A stretch of 64,000 bases of DNA. Source: Peptococcaceae bacterium. GTDB lineage: Bacteria; Bacillota; Peptococcia; Peptococcales; Peptococcaceae. The position numbers were made by a program, and so were the translations under genes. The stretch is from the NCBI GenBank assembly GCA_017399005.1, contig JAFQEO010000023.1:32509-96508 (forward strand). The letters are read 5' to 3'. The notes under the pieces are model-generated. The model saw only the letters and a program-made list of their open reading frames with translations, was not told the DNA's origin and did not search any database. Every line of letters begins with the position of its first letter. Position 1 is the stretch's first letter. Positions 1 through 8,520 of the stretch are shown in pieces.

Positions 1-17
1 ACACAGCAGGATAAACT

Positions 18-215
18 TTAATCATCCAAATTACCTCCTTTTAAGCCGGTTTGTTTTAAAATACTCTGCAGTAAGCCTTTTTTAATATCACCATTTCCAT
101 GGACTGGTACGGTAATGGTATCATTACCCTTTTTTAAAACATGATGACTGCCGTGAATCCGGTCGATTTTCCAGCCATGCTTCTGCAGTAACCGTAGTAA
201 TTCTTTACCGGTCAT
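18..215 (-). CDS. hicA: HicA-type mRNA interferase toxin (YcfA family)
   Basis: A 65-residue basic protein that fits the HicA double-stranded-RNA-binding fold: an N-terminal helix (TGKELLRLLQKHGWK), then GSHHVLKK with the family's catalytic histidine in the G-S-H-H segment near residue 23, then a T-I-T-V-P-V-H strand. HicA toxins cleave mRNA and are held by HicB, which is usually encoded next door. No hicB is visible because the gene ends 17 bases from the window edge; a downstream hicB would lie outside. Length matches the family. The ATG at 215 is the first in frame. A 12-bp palindrome lies about 33 bp upstream and may be the operator. Confidence 0.85.
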   Translation of the reverse strand: MTGKELLRLLQKHGWKIDRIHGSHHVLKKGNDTITVPVHGNGDIKKGLLQSILKQTGLKGGNLDD

Positions 216-247
216 GAATAATACTCCTTTATTAATTATAGTTTAAT

Positions 248-259
248 ACGTGCGCACGT
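248..259. promoter_or_regulatory. 12-bp perfect palindrome upstream of hicA
   Basis: ACGTGCGCACGT reads the same on both strands and lies 33 bp upstream of the hicA start. HicB antitoxins are DNA-binding proteins that autorepress through palindromes in this position, so this is a plausible operator. No binding protein is visible in the window, so the role is inferred from position only. Confidence 0.4.
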
Positions 260-370
260 GTTAGTAAAGAGAAAAAACATTATTTACAAATTTTCCCTCT
301 TGCGACATTATACCATAATTATCCGGAAGTACAATACGGCGATAGAAAAAATTTCCAAATAAACAAACAA

Positions 371-396
371 CGGCTGTGGCGAAATCGTCACAGCCG
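371..396 (-). terminator. Intrinsic terminator of the small membrane protein / sir2 pair
   Basis: CGGCTGTG pairs with CACAGCCG around a GCGAAATCGT segment that can extend the stem. Read on the minus strand the hairpin is followed by TTGTTTGTTTATTT, about 20 bp after the stop codon of the 418-762 gene. Confidence 0.7.
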
Positions 397-417
397 TTTG
401 TATGTTTTATAAAAGAG

Positions 418-762
418 TCATTTGAATAATCGTTTTTTTGCAAAAAAGAATCCTGCCAGCCAGAAGGGGATAGAAAACAGCAGCATGTTAAGCTGGTTAT
501 CCCGGATGCTGATATAACCGGCTACGGCAAGAAAGCCGAACCAGAACAGGAAAAAGCCTGCGGCAAAGAGTTTGTCACACAGCTTTGCAAAGTGCGGCAT
601 GTGCAATATCAGGGCGGCATATTTCACGGCCATGGCAATGCTGCAGATTAGAAAAGGGATAAAGATAATTTTCGGGCTCGGTGTATTTATCATAAAATAC
701 AGCAGCAAAATTGTGATAAAAACAGCGGAAATGAGCCTGGCAGTATAGAATCCTTGCTTCAT
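418..762 (-). CDS. Small membrane protein, unknown function
   Basis: 114 residues with four hydrophobic segments (about 8-26, 30-52, 62-83 and 90-106) and a basic C-terminus (AKKRLFK), which indicates an inner-membrane protein with the tail in the cytoplasm. I recognise no family. The start codon overlaps the stop codon of the upstream sir2 gene (ATGA), so translation is probably coupled and the two form one operon. Nothing in the sequence links it to deacylation chemistry. Confidence 0.6.
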   Translation of the reverse strand: MKQGFYTARLISAVFITILLLYFMINTPSPKIIFIPFLICSIAMAVKYAALILHMPHFAKLCDKLFAAGFFLFWFGFLAVAGYISIRDNQLNMLLFSIPFWLAGFFFAKKRLFK

Positions 763-1484
763 AGTGTTATCTGTCCCAGTACTTCGCCGATTTTGCCGTT
801 AATGGTTAGAGCGGCCTTGCTGTCGTAGCTGGTGTTGTCCAGATTGATTACCACCAGTCTGTTGCCGTTGTAAAAGTCCAGAAACCCGGCTGCAGGGTAA
901 ACGGTCAGGGAGGTGCCGCCAACGATTAACAGGTCGGCTTCGCTGATGGCCTGCACGGTTTTTGTGATAACGGTTTCATCCAGCGGTTCTTCGTATAAAA
1001 CCACTTCGGGCCGGATGGTGCCGCCGCATTGGCATTTCGGGATGCCGTCGGCATTTTTAACTGGCTCTAAGTCATATTTCTGACCGCATTTCATGCAGTA
1101 GTTCCGATGAATGCTGCCGTGCAGTTCCAGCACGTTTTTACTGCCGGCCATCTGATGCAGCCCGTCGATATTCTGGGTGACAACGGCAGTCAGTTTGCCC
1201 ATCGCCTCCAGTTTGGCCAGTGTTTTATGGGCGATATTTGGTGCAGCGTTTAAAGTTGGCTGTACAATCTTATCCTGATAGAATTCAAAAAATTCATCGG
1301 GGCGGCTCAAAAAGAAGCTGCGGCTTAAAATGGTTTCCGGATTGTATTTATATTTGAGGTGATAGAGCCCGTCTACCCCGCGAAAATCTTTGATGCCGCT
1401 TTCGGTGGAGACACCGGCGCCGCCGAAAAAGACGATGCGTCTGCTTTCGTCGATATATTGCTGTAAAGTCTGGATTGCGTTCAT
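759..1484 (-). CDS. cobB: NAD-dependent protein deacylase, Sir2 family
   Basis: A 241-residue sirtuin that removes acyl groups from lysines with NAD as co-substrate. Visible family motifs: GAGVSTESGIKDFR (NAD-binding loop), TQNIDGLHQ, ELHGSIH with the catalytic histidine, a four-cysteine zinc site (YCMKCG and later CQCGG) and a C-terminal INLDN. The start at 1484 is preferred over the longer in-frame extension because GGAGGG lies just upstream and the extension has no homology. Its stop overlaps the start of a small membrane protein. It diverges from dinB. The npdA name is used for the same family. Confidence 0.93.
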   Translation of the reverse strand: MNAIQTLQQYIDESRRIVFFGGAGVSTESGIKDFRGVDGLYHLKYKYNPETILSRSFFLSRPDEFFEFYQDKIVQPTLNAAPNIAHKTLAKLEAMGKLTAVVTQNIDGLHQMAGSKNVLELHGSIHRNYCMKCGQKYDLEPVKNADGIPKCQCGGTIRPEVVLYEEPLDETVITKTVQAISEADLLIVGGTSLTVYPAAGFLDFYNGNRLVVINLDNTSYDSKAALTINGKIGEVLGQITL

Positions 1485-1599
1485 AAAAATCCCTCCGTAT
1501 TCAGAAGTTTCGCTGTATAGTTGAATCCTTGATTTTATTATAGCATAGAACACGGACGCTGTGTTATACTGATTGCAGTTATGGAACGGAGGTGGCAGT

Positions 1600-2805
1600 A
1601 TGGAATCGGAACAGCGGGCGATTATGCATGTAGATATGGATGCCTTTTATGCAGCGATTGAACAGCGTGACAATCCGGAGCTGAAAGGCAAACCGGTGAT
1701 TGTGGGCGGCAGTATTGAGAGCCGCGGTGTGGTTTCCACTGCCTCCTACGAGGCGCGAAAATACGGTGTGCATTCAGCCATGCCCATGACAGAGGCGCAT
1801 CGGCGCTGCCCGCATGGTGTTTATCTGCCGGTGGATATGCAGAAGTATCGCAGGGTATCACGGCAGATTATGGAGATTTTTCACCGCTTTACACCAGAGG
1901 TGGAGGCAATCTCACTGGATGAGGCCTTTCTGGATGTAACCGGCAGCCGGAAACTGTTTGGCACGGCGGAGGAAATCGGGCGCGAAATCAAGCGGCTGAT
2001 TCAGCAGGAAGTGCAGTTGACGGCTTCGGTGGGGCTGTCGTACAATAAATTTTTAGCCAAACTGGCATCGGATATGGATAAACCCGACGGGTTTTATCAG
2101 ATCAGGCCGGAGGAGCTGGAGAGCAAAGTATGGCCGCTTCCCATTCGCCGTATGATGGGTGTGGGCAGTAAAACGGCACAGATGCTGGAGAAGATGGGTG
2201 TTACCACTATCGGGCAGCTGGCGGGGATGAATACCGGGCTTCTGGAACATCTGCTTGGAAAGCAGGGCATTATGATGCACGAAGTGGCCAACGGTATCGA
2301 CAACCGCCCGGTGGAGCCGGTACGGGAGAGTAAATCGGTTGGGCGGGAAACCACCTTTCCACAGGATATTTCGGAACAGTATCTGCTGGAAACGATTCTG
2401 TTTACACTGACTGATGATGTTTGTCACACGCTGCGCAGCAGCAATCTGAAAGGGAAAACGGTATCGATAAAAATTCGCTATCCGGATTTTCACAGCATCA
2501 CCCGGGCAGTAACGCTGGAACAGTATACTTCCAGTTTTGAGCCAGTGTTTGCGGCAGTGCAGCAGCTGATGCAGCACAATTACAAAGACGGCACAGCGGT
2601 GCGTCTGATTGGTGTGAGTGTATCCAATCTGAAAAAGGATGACCAGATTGTGGAGCAGCAGGATCTGTTTCAGGATGATACGCTTCAGAAAAAACAGAAT
2701 GCGCTGAACAGTGTTATGGACAGCATTAATGGAAAATACGGAGGCGATACCGTTCGCCGGGCAAGAAAATTGACTGGATGGGATAAAAACGGGGAACTTT
2801 CTTAA
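1600..2805 (+). CDS. dinB: DNA polymerase IV (Y-family translesion polymerase)
   Basis: 401 residues. The N-terminal HVDMDAFYAAIEQRDNPEL and the SLDEAFLDVT motif supply the catalytic acidic residues of Y-family polymerases; YNKFLAKLASDMDKP and a helix-hairpin-helix segment (GVGSKTAQMLEKMG) follow, then a little-finger domain. It bypasses DNA lesions at stalled forks with low fidelity. The ATG at 1600 has GGAGG eight bases upstream; an earlier in-frame ATG (1582-1584 region) lacks one. The protein ends at about residue 401 without an obvious sliding-clamp peptide at the extreme terminus; QQDLFQDD near residue 348 resembles a clamp-binding QxxLF motif instead. Confidence 0.95.
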   Translation: MESEQRAIMHVDMDAFYAAIEQRDNPELKGKPVIVGGSIESRGVVSTASYEARKYGVHSAMPMTEAHRRCPHGVYLPVDMQKYRRVSRQIMEIFHRFTPEVEAISLDEAFLDVTGSRKLFGTAEEIGREIKRLIQQEVQLTASVGLSYNKFLAKLASDMDKPDGFYQIRPEELESKVWPLPIRRMMGVGSKTAQMLEKMGVTTIGQLAGMNTGLLEHLLGKQGIMMHEVANGIDNRPVEPVRESKSVGRETTFPQDISEQYLLETILFTLTDDVCHTLRSSNLKGKTVSIKIRYPDFHSITRAVTLEQYTSSFEPVFAAVQQLMQHNYKDGTAVRLIGVSVSNLKKDDQIVEQQDLFQDDTLQKKQNALNSVMDSINGKYGGDTVRRARKLTGWDKNGELS

Positions 2806-2848
2806 AGATCGTTACGTCTATGAATTACCGGATAAAGGAGGAGCCGGC

Positions 2849-3412
2849 GTGGATGAAACAATACTGATTCAAAAAAGTCAGCAGGGTGATATGGACGCTT
2901 TTGAACAGCTGCTGCTGCGGTATGAGAAAAAGGTCTACACCATTGCATATAAATATATGGGCAATGCGGAGGATGCCAGTGACCTGGCACAGGAAGCGCT
3001 CATCAGGGCTTATCAGTCTATCGGAACCTTTCGAGGGGAATCCTCTTTTGGCACATGGATTGGCCGGATTACGGCCAATAAGTGTCTGGATGAACTGCGA
3101 AAGCGGAAAAAGCTGCAGACCACATCACTGGATGAGGAACTGGAGCTGGAGGAAGGCAGTGTACAGAAGGAAATCGCATCGGAGGCCGATACACCGGAAC
3201 AGCATACAATCCGGCAGGAAACAGTACACTATGTACAGCAGAAGTTAAGCCAGATGCGGGATGAATACCGGATTGTACTGGTACTGCGGGAACTGGAAGG
3301 GCACAGTTATGAGGATATTGCCGATATGCTGAACTGCTCGCTAGGAACGGTGAAATCCCGTATCTCAAGGGCGAGGAATTATTTAAAAGAGCTGGTATTA
3401 GCGGACCAGTAA
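2849..3412 (+). CDS. ECF RNA polymerase sigma factor (SigW-like)
   Basis: 187 residues with region 2 (DASDLAQEALIRAYQ, FRGESSFGTWIGRITANKCLD) and region 4 (HSYEDIADMLNCSLGTVKSRISRAR), separated by an acidic linker. It directs RNA polymerase to alternative promoters, probably in envelope stress as for SigW-type factors. The start is GTG at 2849 behind AAAGGAGGAGCC; the overlapping ATG at 2853 is out of frame. The next gene, 19 bp downstream, encodes a single-pass membrane protein likely to be its anti-sigma factor. Confidence 0.93.
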   Translation: MDETILIQKSQQGDMDAFEQLLLRYEKKVYTIAYKYMGNAEDASDLAQEALIRAYQSIGTFRGESSFGTWIGRITANKCLDELRKRKKLQTTSLDEELELEEGSVQKEIASEADTPEQHTIRQETVHYVQQKLSQMRDEYRIVLVLRELEGHSYEDIADMLNCSLGTVKSRISRARNYLKELVLADQ

Positions 3413-3431
3413 AGGGAAAGGAGCCAGAGAA

Positions 3432-4238
3432 GTGCTGGATAAAGATAAAAACAGAAATGTCAGCGATGCAGAATTAGATGCACTGCTGGCTGCGTGGGCA
3501 GAGGCTGAAGTGGAGCCGCCTGCCGGTTTTCATGAACAGACCATGAAACGGCTGCATGCTGAGGCACAGTCAAAGAAAAAGAATAATGTAATCACCTTGT
3601 TTGCAGGAAAGAAACGGTGGACATCGATTGCCGCGGCAGCTGTGCTGATGCTGTTCTGTGTGCCGGTGGTGCAGTGGCAGCTGGGCGGTGACGCTACCAG
3701 TCAGGCAAGGAATGCGGATATGGCGGCGCAGCAGATGCAGGTAGCCCGGAATACCGATGCGGAAACCGGTGGCAATAAAAATACAGCAGTCAATGCGGAT
3801 AAACAACAGAATCATGTTGCAGCAGAACAGAAACAGGCCGGAAGTTCCGGGAAACAGACGGTAATGAGTTCTGTTGCAATTCCGGAAGCTCTGCAGGATA
3901 GCAGCGGAAATGAAATTGCACTGGCACAGCTGCCGGCAGAAGAAAACCATCAGCCTGTGGCAGCGGCATACTCTCTGGAGGACGAAGCTGCAGCAGCAGA
4001 AAACAGCAATGCCCGCATGATAGATCAGTCGGCGGCATATTCTTATGTGAATGACGAAGATTCGCTGGAGACACTGGAACAGAAGCTGCAGGATGCGGAA
4101 ACAATGCTGCTGGAATATGAGACCAAGCTTGCGGAAAATCCGGAAGATGCAAATATGCAGGAACTCGTAGCGGAACAGCAAAAACTGGTTGAAGAACTGA
4201 AACAGAAAATCGAAGAGAAAACACAGCAGGCAGAATAA
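3432..4238 (+). CDS. Putative membrane anti-sigma factor with coiled-coil tail
   Basis: 268 residues. Residues 1-60 form a cytoplasmic segment (DAELDALLAAWAEAEVEPPAGF) typical of anti-sigma N-termini, but without the HxxxCxxC zinc motif of ZAS proteins. One membrane helix spans about 62-81 (WTSIAAAAVLMLFCVPVV). A low-complexity Q/A/N-rich extracytoplasmic region follows, then a helical coiled coil (about 200-265, ETLEQKLQDAETMLLEYETKL). Start is GTG at 3432 behind GAAAGGAG. Gene order and topology support regulation of the upstream ECF sigma factor; homology alone does not prove it. Confidence 0.7.
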   Translation: MLDKDKNRNVSDAELDALLAAWAEAEVEPPAGFHEQTMKRLHAEAQSKKKNNVITLFAGKKRWTSIAAAAVLMLFCVPVVQWQLGGDATSQARNADMAAQQMQVARNTDAETGGNKNTAVNADKQQNHVAAEQKQAGSSGKQTVMSSVAIPEALQDSSGNEIALAQLPAEENHQPVAAAYSLEDEAAAAENSNARMIDQSAAYSYVNDEDSLETLEQKLQDAETMLLEYETKLAENPEDANMQELVAEQQKLVEELKQKIEEKTQQAE

Positions 4239-4374
4239 CCACTGCCTGTTTTCTTTTGTGCCAATATTCCCTGTCATTCGACAAAATGTTACAAATTAAG
4301 TCCATTTACAAATGCTGTAAATCGTGATATAGTAACAACAAGGAAGATTTTGTAAGCACTTCAAGGGACAGGGG

Positions 4375-4701
4375 ATGACATCTATGAACGAACAGACGAT
4401 GATCTGGTTTTTGCAGAAAACATCAAAATATGCTCTGAGTAAAGAGGCGGAAGGGCTGTGGATGGATTTTTACAGCTATCTGCAGAATCAGAGCAGGGCC
4501 TGCAATCCGCAGATTCCGTTTTCGGTATTGCAGCAGGTATGTGATTTAAAAGAGGAAGAATTGCAGATGGCCTGTCAGGAATTAAAAGATGCTGATATGC
4601 TGCGATTTGTGTTTGACGGTGAAACTATATTGTGCCGCCTGACAGCCGGAAAACTGTGCCGGTCTTCGGTGATGGCAGCAGAGGCAGTACCGGCTGGATA
4701 A
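4375..4701 (+). CDS. Small cytosolic protein, unknown
   Basis: 108 residues, soluble, with a pattern resembling a winged-helix: helices at about 5-35, then IPFSVLQQVCDLKEEELQMACQELKDADMLRF (a helix-turn-helix-like stretch, about 46-78), then a short strand pair FDGETILCRL. It may be a small DNA-binding protein, but I recognise no family. Two starts are possible, ATG at 4375 or ATG at 4384; AGGGG lies upstream of both. It is followed directly by a strong terminator, so it appears to be monocistronic. Confidence 0.6.
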   Translation: MTSMNEQTMIWFLQKTSKYALSKEAEGLWMDFYSYLQNQSRACNPQIPFSVLQQVCDLKEEELQMACQELKDADMLRFVFDGETILCRLTAGKLCRSSVMAAEAVPAG

Positions 4702-4754
4702 AAATAAGGCTGTGACAACTACGGGTTAGGTTTTTGTCACAGCCTTATTTTTTT
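4701..4754. terminator. Bidirectional intrinsic terminator
   Basis: AAAATAAGGCTGTGAC pairs with GTCACAGCCTTATTTT around a 19-nt loop. T-runs lie on both sides, so it can end both the plus-strand gene at 4375 and the convergent SUKH gene. Confidence 0.85.
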
Positions 4755-4762
4755 ATAAATTT

Positions 4763-5776
4763 TTATAAATCGTATTTTTCAGCAATGGCTTTGCACTGCA
4801 GTACAATCTGTTCCATGGTTTCGGTGGTAAATACCAGAGCATTTTTCTGTCCAACCATTACACCGGCCGGTTTCAGTTTTCCTTCTTTGATGCGGGTTTC
4901 CATCCAGTCGGCAACAAAAGCAGGAGCATAGCCGTTGGTGGAGAATTCGCCGTCTTCGGCTAAAATCAGCGGATAATCGTGCAGATACTGTTTTACCGAT
5001 GCTTTCGGAAATGCAAAGCTGTACAGCAGATATTCCAGGTCGTACATCAGCCAGCTGAGCGGGTCTTCGTGCAGGGCGAAATAGTTTTTCTGCTCTACCA
5101 CTTCACGGGCAACTGCGCGAACCCACTGCTCTGCCTGCGGAATACCGCAGTTGCGGCACATTTTAATTAACAGCGGTGAAAAATCCGCTTCTTCCACAAT
5201 TTGAATTTCATAGGCACGGTCAGTTTCCAGCGAAACCAGCTCGGATTCTTCGGCCAGATTCTGTACAAAGGTGGCGAAATCCGGTGCCAGTGTGATAATT
5301 TCGTCATCTTCTATATTAACATAAGCCACCGATGGTTCCCCTTCCGGGCCACAGTAGCGGTAATCCAGCAGAATCAGATCAAAACCGGCAGACGGGCAGT
5401 CGCAGATATATACACCGTAATCGGGATAATGCCAGGCATCTTTGAACAATTTATTGCCGGCAGCGCCGCACAGAGAATTCATTTTTTTGCGGCCGATGCT
5501 GAGAAAACCGGTGATTTCGATATAATCCTGTTCTTCTGCATCATCATCTGCTGGAAGCGGAAAACAGGTGGCATAGGGTATACCGCCGTTGTGCTGCTTC
5601 ATCAGAGCAATATAGGAAGCCGGCAGTTTATAGCCCAGCTCGTTTTCAACAGAAGCAATCAGAAGATCGTCCGGTGTATCATCCACATATTCTTCTAATG
5701 CAAGTTCATCGTCGTCCCAGAACTGTGATAAATCAATTTCAGGAAAATAGTTTTGTGCGTCAGTTTTCATTTGCAT
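4763..5776 (-). CDS. SMI1/KNR4 (SUKH) family protein
   Basis: 337 residues. The region after about residue 35 carries the SUKH signature: IASVENELGYKLPASYIALMKQHNGG, then GYICD-like strands and ILLDYRYCGPEGEPSVAYVN, ending in a DFATFVQNL helix (about residue 180). The last 150 residues are a helical extension not covered by the core domain. SUKH proteins in bacteria often act as immunity proteins against secreted nucleases or deaminases; no toxin is adjacent here, so this one may have another role. The start at 5776 has GAGAGG nine bases upstream; longer in-frame options lack one. Confidence 0.75.
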   Translation of the reverse strand: MQMKTDAQNYFPEIDLSQFWDDDELALEEYVDDTPDDLLIASVENELGYKLPASYIALMKQHNGGIPYATCFPLPADDDAEEQDYIEITGFLSIGRKKMNSLCGAAGNKLFKDAWHYPDYGVYICDCPSAGFDLILLDYRYCGPEGEPSVAYVNIEDDEIITLAPDFATFVQNLAEESELVSLETDRAYEIQIVEEADFSPLLIKMCRNCGIPQAEQWVRAVAREVVEQKNYFALHEDPLSWLMYDLEYLLYSFAFPKASVKQYLHDYPLILAEDGEFSTNGYAPAFVADWMETRIKEGKLKPAGVMVGQKNALVFTTETMEQIVLQCKAIAEKYDL

Positions 5777-5933
5777 AATTGTCATCCTCTCTTGCTTCAA
5801 TCTATTTGTTATCATCATAGCATATTTTTTCATCTGCCGAAAGGTATTTTTATAGGCACAATTCTAGCAAAACCGATACGGCTATGATATAATGAAAATC
5901 AGTAAAATCTGACGAGAACAGGAGGATACATCT

Positions 5934-6278
5934 ATGAATTTAGGGCCAACAGAACTGATTCTGATTCTGGCTGTGGCTCTGGTTATTTTCGGACCAGGCA
6001 AACTGCCGGAACTGGGCCAGATGTTAGGAAAAGGAATTCGTGAATTTAAAGGGGCAATCAATAATATCGACGAAGATATTAAGAGAGACCTCGGCGATAT
6101 CAAAAATGAAGTACAGGAAGTAAAAGATGCCGTTGACGTGCGCGGCACCATCGCTGATCTGAAAAATGATGTGAAAGATGCTGTAAAAGTAGATTTAACA
6201 GTATCCGAACCGAAAAAAACAGAACCGGAAAAAAAGGAAGCTGTACTGACAGAATCTGCTGAAAAACCGGCAGAATAA
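5934..6278 (+). CDS. tatA: Twin-arginine translocase subunit TatA
   Basis: 114 residues: a single N-terminal membrane helix (about 6-20) ending in the FGPGKLPELG hinge, then the amphipathic helix (MLGKGIREFKGAI) and a charged cytoplasmic tail. TatA oligomers form the conduit for folded proteins carrying RR signal peptides. AGGAGG sits ten bases upstream. tatC follows 63 bp downstream, giving a minimal TatAC system as in many Bacillota. The tail is acidic and lysine-rich with a late run of KK and E residues. Confidence 0.96.
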   Translation: MNLGPTELILILAVALVIFGPGKLPELGQMLGKGIREFKGAINNIDEDIKRDLGDIKNEVQEVKDAVDVRGTIADLKNDVKDAVKVDLTVSEPKKTEPEKKEAVLTESAEKPAE

Positions 6279-6341
6279 ATCAGAAAACAGTATATTCTGC
6301 TGAAAAAGCAGGGTTCAAGACAGAAGTTGGTGAAATAATTA

Positions 6342-7133
6342 ATGAGCGAGAACGACGTAAAAAACGAATTAAATGAAAGCCTTGCGCCGGTAATGGAGCA
6401 TCTGGACGAGCTTCGTACCCGTCTCGTGCGCTGTGCGCTGGCACTGCTTCTGGGTATGGTGGTATGTTTTGCGCTGTTTCAGCAGCAGCTGACCGAAATT
6501 GTGATGGGGCCGTTTATGGCACTGGAGCAGGAGATGATTTACACCCAGCCTGCGGAAGGTTTTATGTTTCAGCTGAAAATTGCGCTGCTTGGCGGTGTGG
6601 TTATGGCCAGCCCGGTGATTATCTGGCAGATTATGCGTTTTATTCTGCCGGCCTTATACAGCAACGAAAAACGGGTGTTTCTGCTGATGACTTTTTTCGG
6701 CATTCTGCTGTTTGTGGGCGGTGTGTGTTTCGGCTACTTCCTGGTGCTGGAGCCGATTATGCAGACATTAATCAAACTGGCGGGCACTGACTTAACGCCG
6801 ATGATTACTGCAAACTCCTATATGTCGTTTGTGCTGGGCTTTTTGATTCCGCTTGGTCTGGTGTTTGAAATTCCGATGGTGGTATATTTTCTGACTATTG
6901 TTGGTGTTATCACTCCGGATATGCTGACAAAAAACCGGAAATATGTGCTGCTGGTGGTATTAATTATCGCCGCTATGCTGACACCGCCGGATATTGTAAG
7001 CCAGCTTTGTATGGCAGGGCCGATGCTGCTGTTATATGAAATGGGGATTCAGATTTCAAAATTCGTGTATAAGCGGAAACTGAAAAAAGAGGCAAAACAG
7101 GCTGCAAAAGAAGCAAGAAAACAGAATGGATAA
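6342..7133 (+). CDS. tatC: Sec-independent protein translocase TatC
   Basis: 263 residues with six predicted membrane helices. The N-terminal VMEHLDELRTRL is the conserved TatC cytoplasmic motif that contacts the twin-arginine signal, and LTPPDIVSQ before the last helix is also diagnostic. It is the signal-peptide receptor of the Tat system and works with the upstream TatA. The C-terminus is a basic cytoplasmic tail (KRKLKKEAKQAAKEARK). Its ribosome-binding site is weak (GGTGAAATAATTA), which fits lower expression than tatA. Confidence 0.96.
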   Translation: MSENDVKNELNESLAPVMEHLDELRTRLVRCALALLLGMVVCFALFQQQLTEIVMGPFMALEQEMIYTQPAEGFMFQLKIALLGGVVMASPVIIWQIMRFILPALYSNEKRVFLLMTFFGILLFVGGVCFGYFLVLEPIMQTLIKLAGTDLTPMITANSYMSFVLGFLIPLGLVFEIPMVVYFLTIVGVITPDMLTKNRKYVLLVVLIIAAMLTPPDIVSQLCMAGPMLLLYEMGIQISKFVYKRKLKKEAKQAAKEARKQNG

Positions 7134-7223
7134 CAGAAACACAGACAGCATATTGTAATGACAGAACGTGATACAGATGATACAGGCAGCCGTCTGGCTG
7201 CGGAAATTCAAGGAGGTATTTTT

Positions 7224-8435
7224 ATGGGAGTATTAGTGAATGTTGGCAGCATCATGGGCAAAGAAATTCTGAATCTGGCAGAAGGCACAATGATCGGGAA
7301 AGTTTGTGGTGTGGCACTGACTTCGGATAACAAAGTAGCCGGCTTGAAAGTAAGACCTAAAAAAATTATGGGTGTTGTCAATGTGGTTCCGTTTGAAAAT
7401 GTAAAAGCATTTGGTGCAACCATTACTGTAAACGATGTCGATGGTGCTGCATGTGCAGATGTGCGTGATGCGCTGGGTAAAAACGTAATCACCGCTGACG
7501 GCAATTTGCTGGGGCGCGTAGAAGAACTGGCATTTGATGCGGAAACTGGTGACATTGCAGAAATCGTAATCAAAGGGGAACTGATGGATACCATGCTGAA
7601 CGGCAGAGGAATTCTGCCGGGCGAAAAACTGGTAAGCATCGGGAAGGACGTTGTCATTGCAGCAGAAAATATCACAGCAGAAGATTTCCAGACACCGGCA
7701 GAAGAAGTTTACGGCGACTGGAAAGAACTGGATGAACTGCTGAACGACATCGAGAAAGAAAATGAACAGATTATGTTCGGAGACGTTGACGATGATGATA
7801 ACGACGAAAAAGATTTTGAAGATAAAGTAGAAAGCACTCTGGAAGGTTTCGCAAAAACGATGGAGGAAACTTTCAAAAAACTGAAAGATGAAGTGACCAG
7901 TGACAGCTTCAAAGAACAGACCAATCAGGCGATTGACCGTTTTGGTGCAGAAGCGAAAAATCTGTTCAGCGAAATGCGCGAATGGGTAAAAAATATTGAT
8001 ACCGACAGCATTAAAAGCAAAATCAGCCGCAAAGAAGAACCGGAAGATGTATTAGCAGCAGATCTGGAAGCGCAGCTGGAAAATCTGACCGTGGAAAAAC
8101 CGGTACTGGATGAAGAAGGCAATGTAATCGTATGGCCGGGGCAGATTATCGGCAAAGAAGAAATCAAAATCGCACTGCGCGGCGGTAAACTGCAGGAGTT
8201 ACTGGATATGGCAACCGTATCTCTGCTGAAAGAAGAACCGGCAGAAGAGCCAGCTGTTGAAGTTGTAGAAGATGCGGAACCGGAAATCGAAGTAGAAGTG
8301 ATTGTAGCGGAACCTGAAATTTCCGAAGAGGATGAAGCATTTATTGCAGAAGAAGCAGCAAAACTGGAACAGGCAGAAGAATCTGCGGAACAGGAAGAAA
8401 TTTCTGCAGGGACAGAAGAAAAAGTAGAAGAATAA
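7224..8435 (+). CDS. PRC-barrel domain protein with long acidic tail
   Basis: 403 residues. Two PRC-barrel-like units occupy about 1-80 (GSIMGKEILNLAEGTMIGKVCG) and 82-160 (ALGKNVITADGNLLGRVEELAFD), a fold seen in RNA-processing and photosynthetic-reaction-centre proteins. A long acidic linker (DDDDNDEKDFEDKVE), a helical section (210-270), another small ordered segment (GQIIGKEEIKIALRGGKLQELLDMA) and a highly acidic E/A-rich tail follow. The start at 7224 is set by AAGGAGG; the upstream in-frame extension has no such site. It sits 90 bp after tatC. Function unknown; the PRC units may bind RNA or a partner protein. Confidence 0.8.
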   Translation: MGVLVNVGSIMGKEILNLAEGTMIGKVCGVALTSDNKVAGLKVRPKKIMGVVNVVPFENVKAFGATITVNDVDGAACADVRDALGKNVITADGNLLGRVEELAFDAETGDIAEIVIKGELMDTMLNGRGILPGEKLVSIGKDVVIAAENITAEDFQTPAEEVYGDWKELDELLNDIEKENEQIMFGDVDDDDNDEKDFEDKVESTLEGFAKTMEETFKKLKDEVTSDSFKEQTNQAIDRFGAEAKNLFSEMREWVKNIDTDSIKSKISRKEEPEDVLAADLEAQLENLTVEKPVLDEEGNVIVWPGQIIGKEEIKIALRGGKLQELLDMATVSLLKEEPAEEPAVEVVEDAEPEIEVEVIVAEPEISEEDEAFIAEEAAKLEQAEESAEQEEISAGTEEKVEE

Positions 8436-8448
8436 AACAATAAAACAA

Positions 8449-8485
8449 TCTGCAGAGCCGTCACGGCAACAGGCGGCTCTGCAGA
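8449..8485 (+). terminator. Hairpin after the PRC-barrel gene
   Basis: TCTGCAGAGCCG pairs perfectly with CGGCTCTGCAGA. There is only a weak T-run (AAATTTG), so it may be a partial terminator or an mRNA-stabilising hairpin between this gene and the FeoA-like gene. Confidence 0.5.
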
Positions 8486-8520
8486 AAATTTGATAAAGTA
8501 AGTAGCAGGGGTGTTGAAGT

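Noticed and set aside
3570..4277. Long minus-strand frame of 235 codons
   Set aside because: It is the shadow of the anti-sigma gene; composition is rich in Cys, Arg and Phe with no family match or ribosome-binding site.
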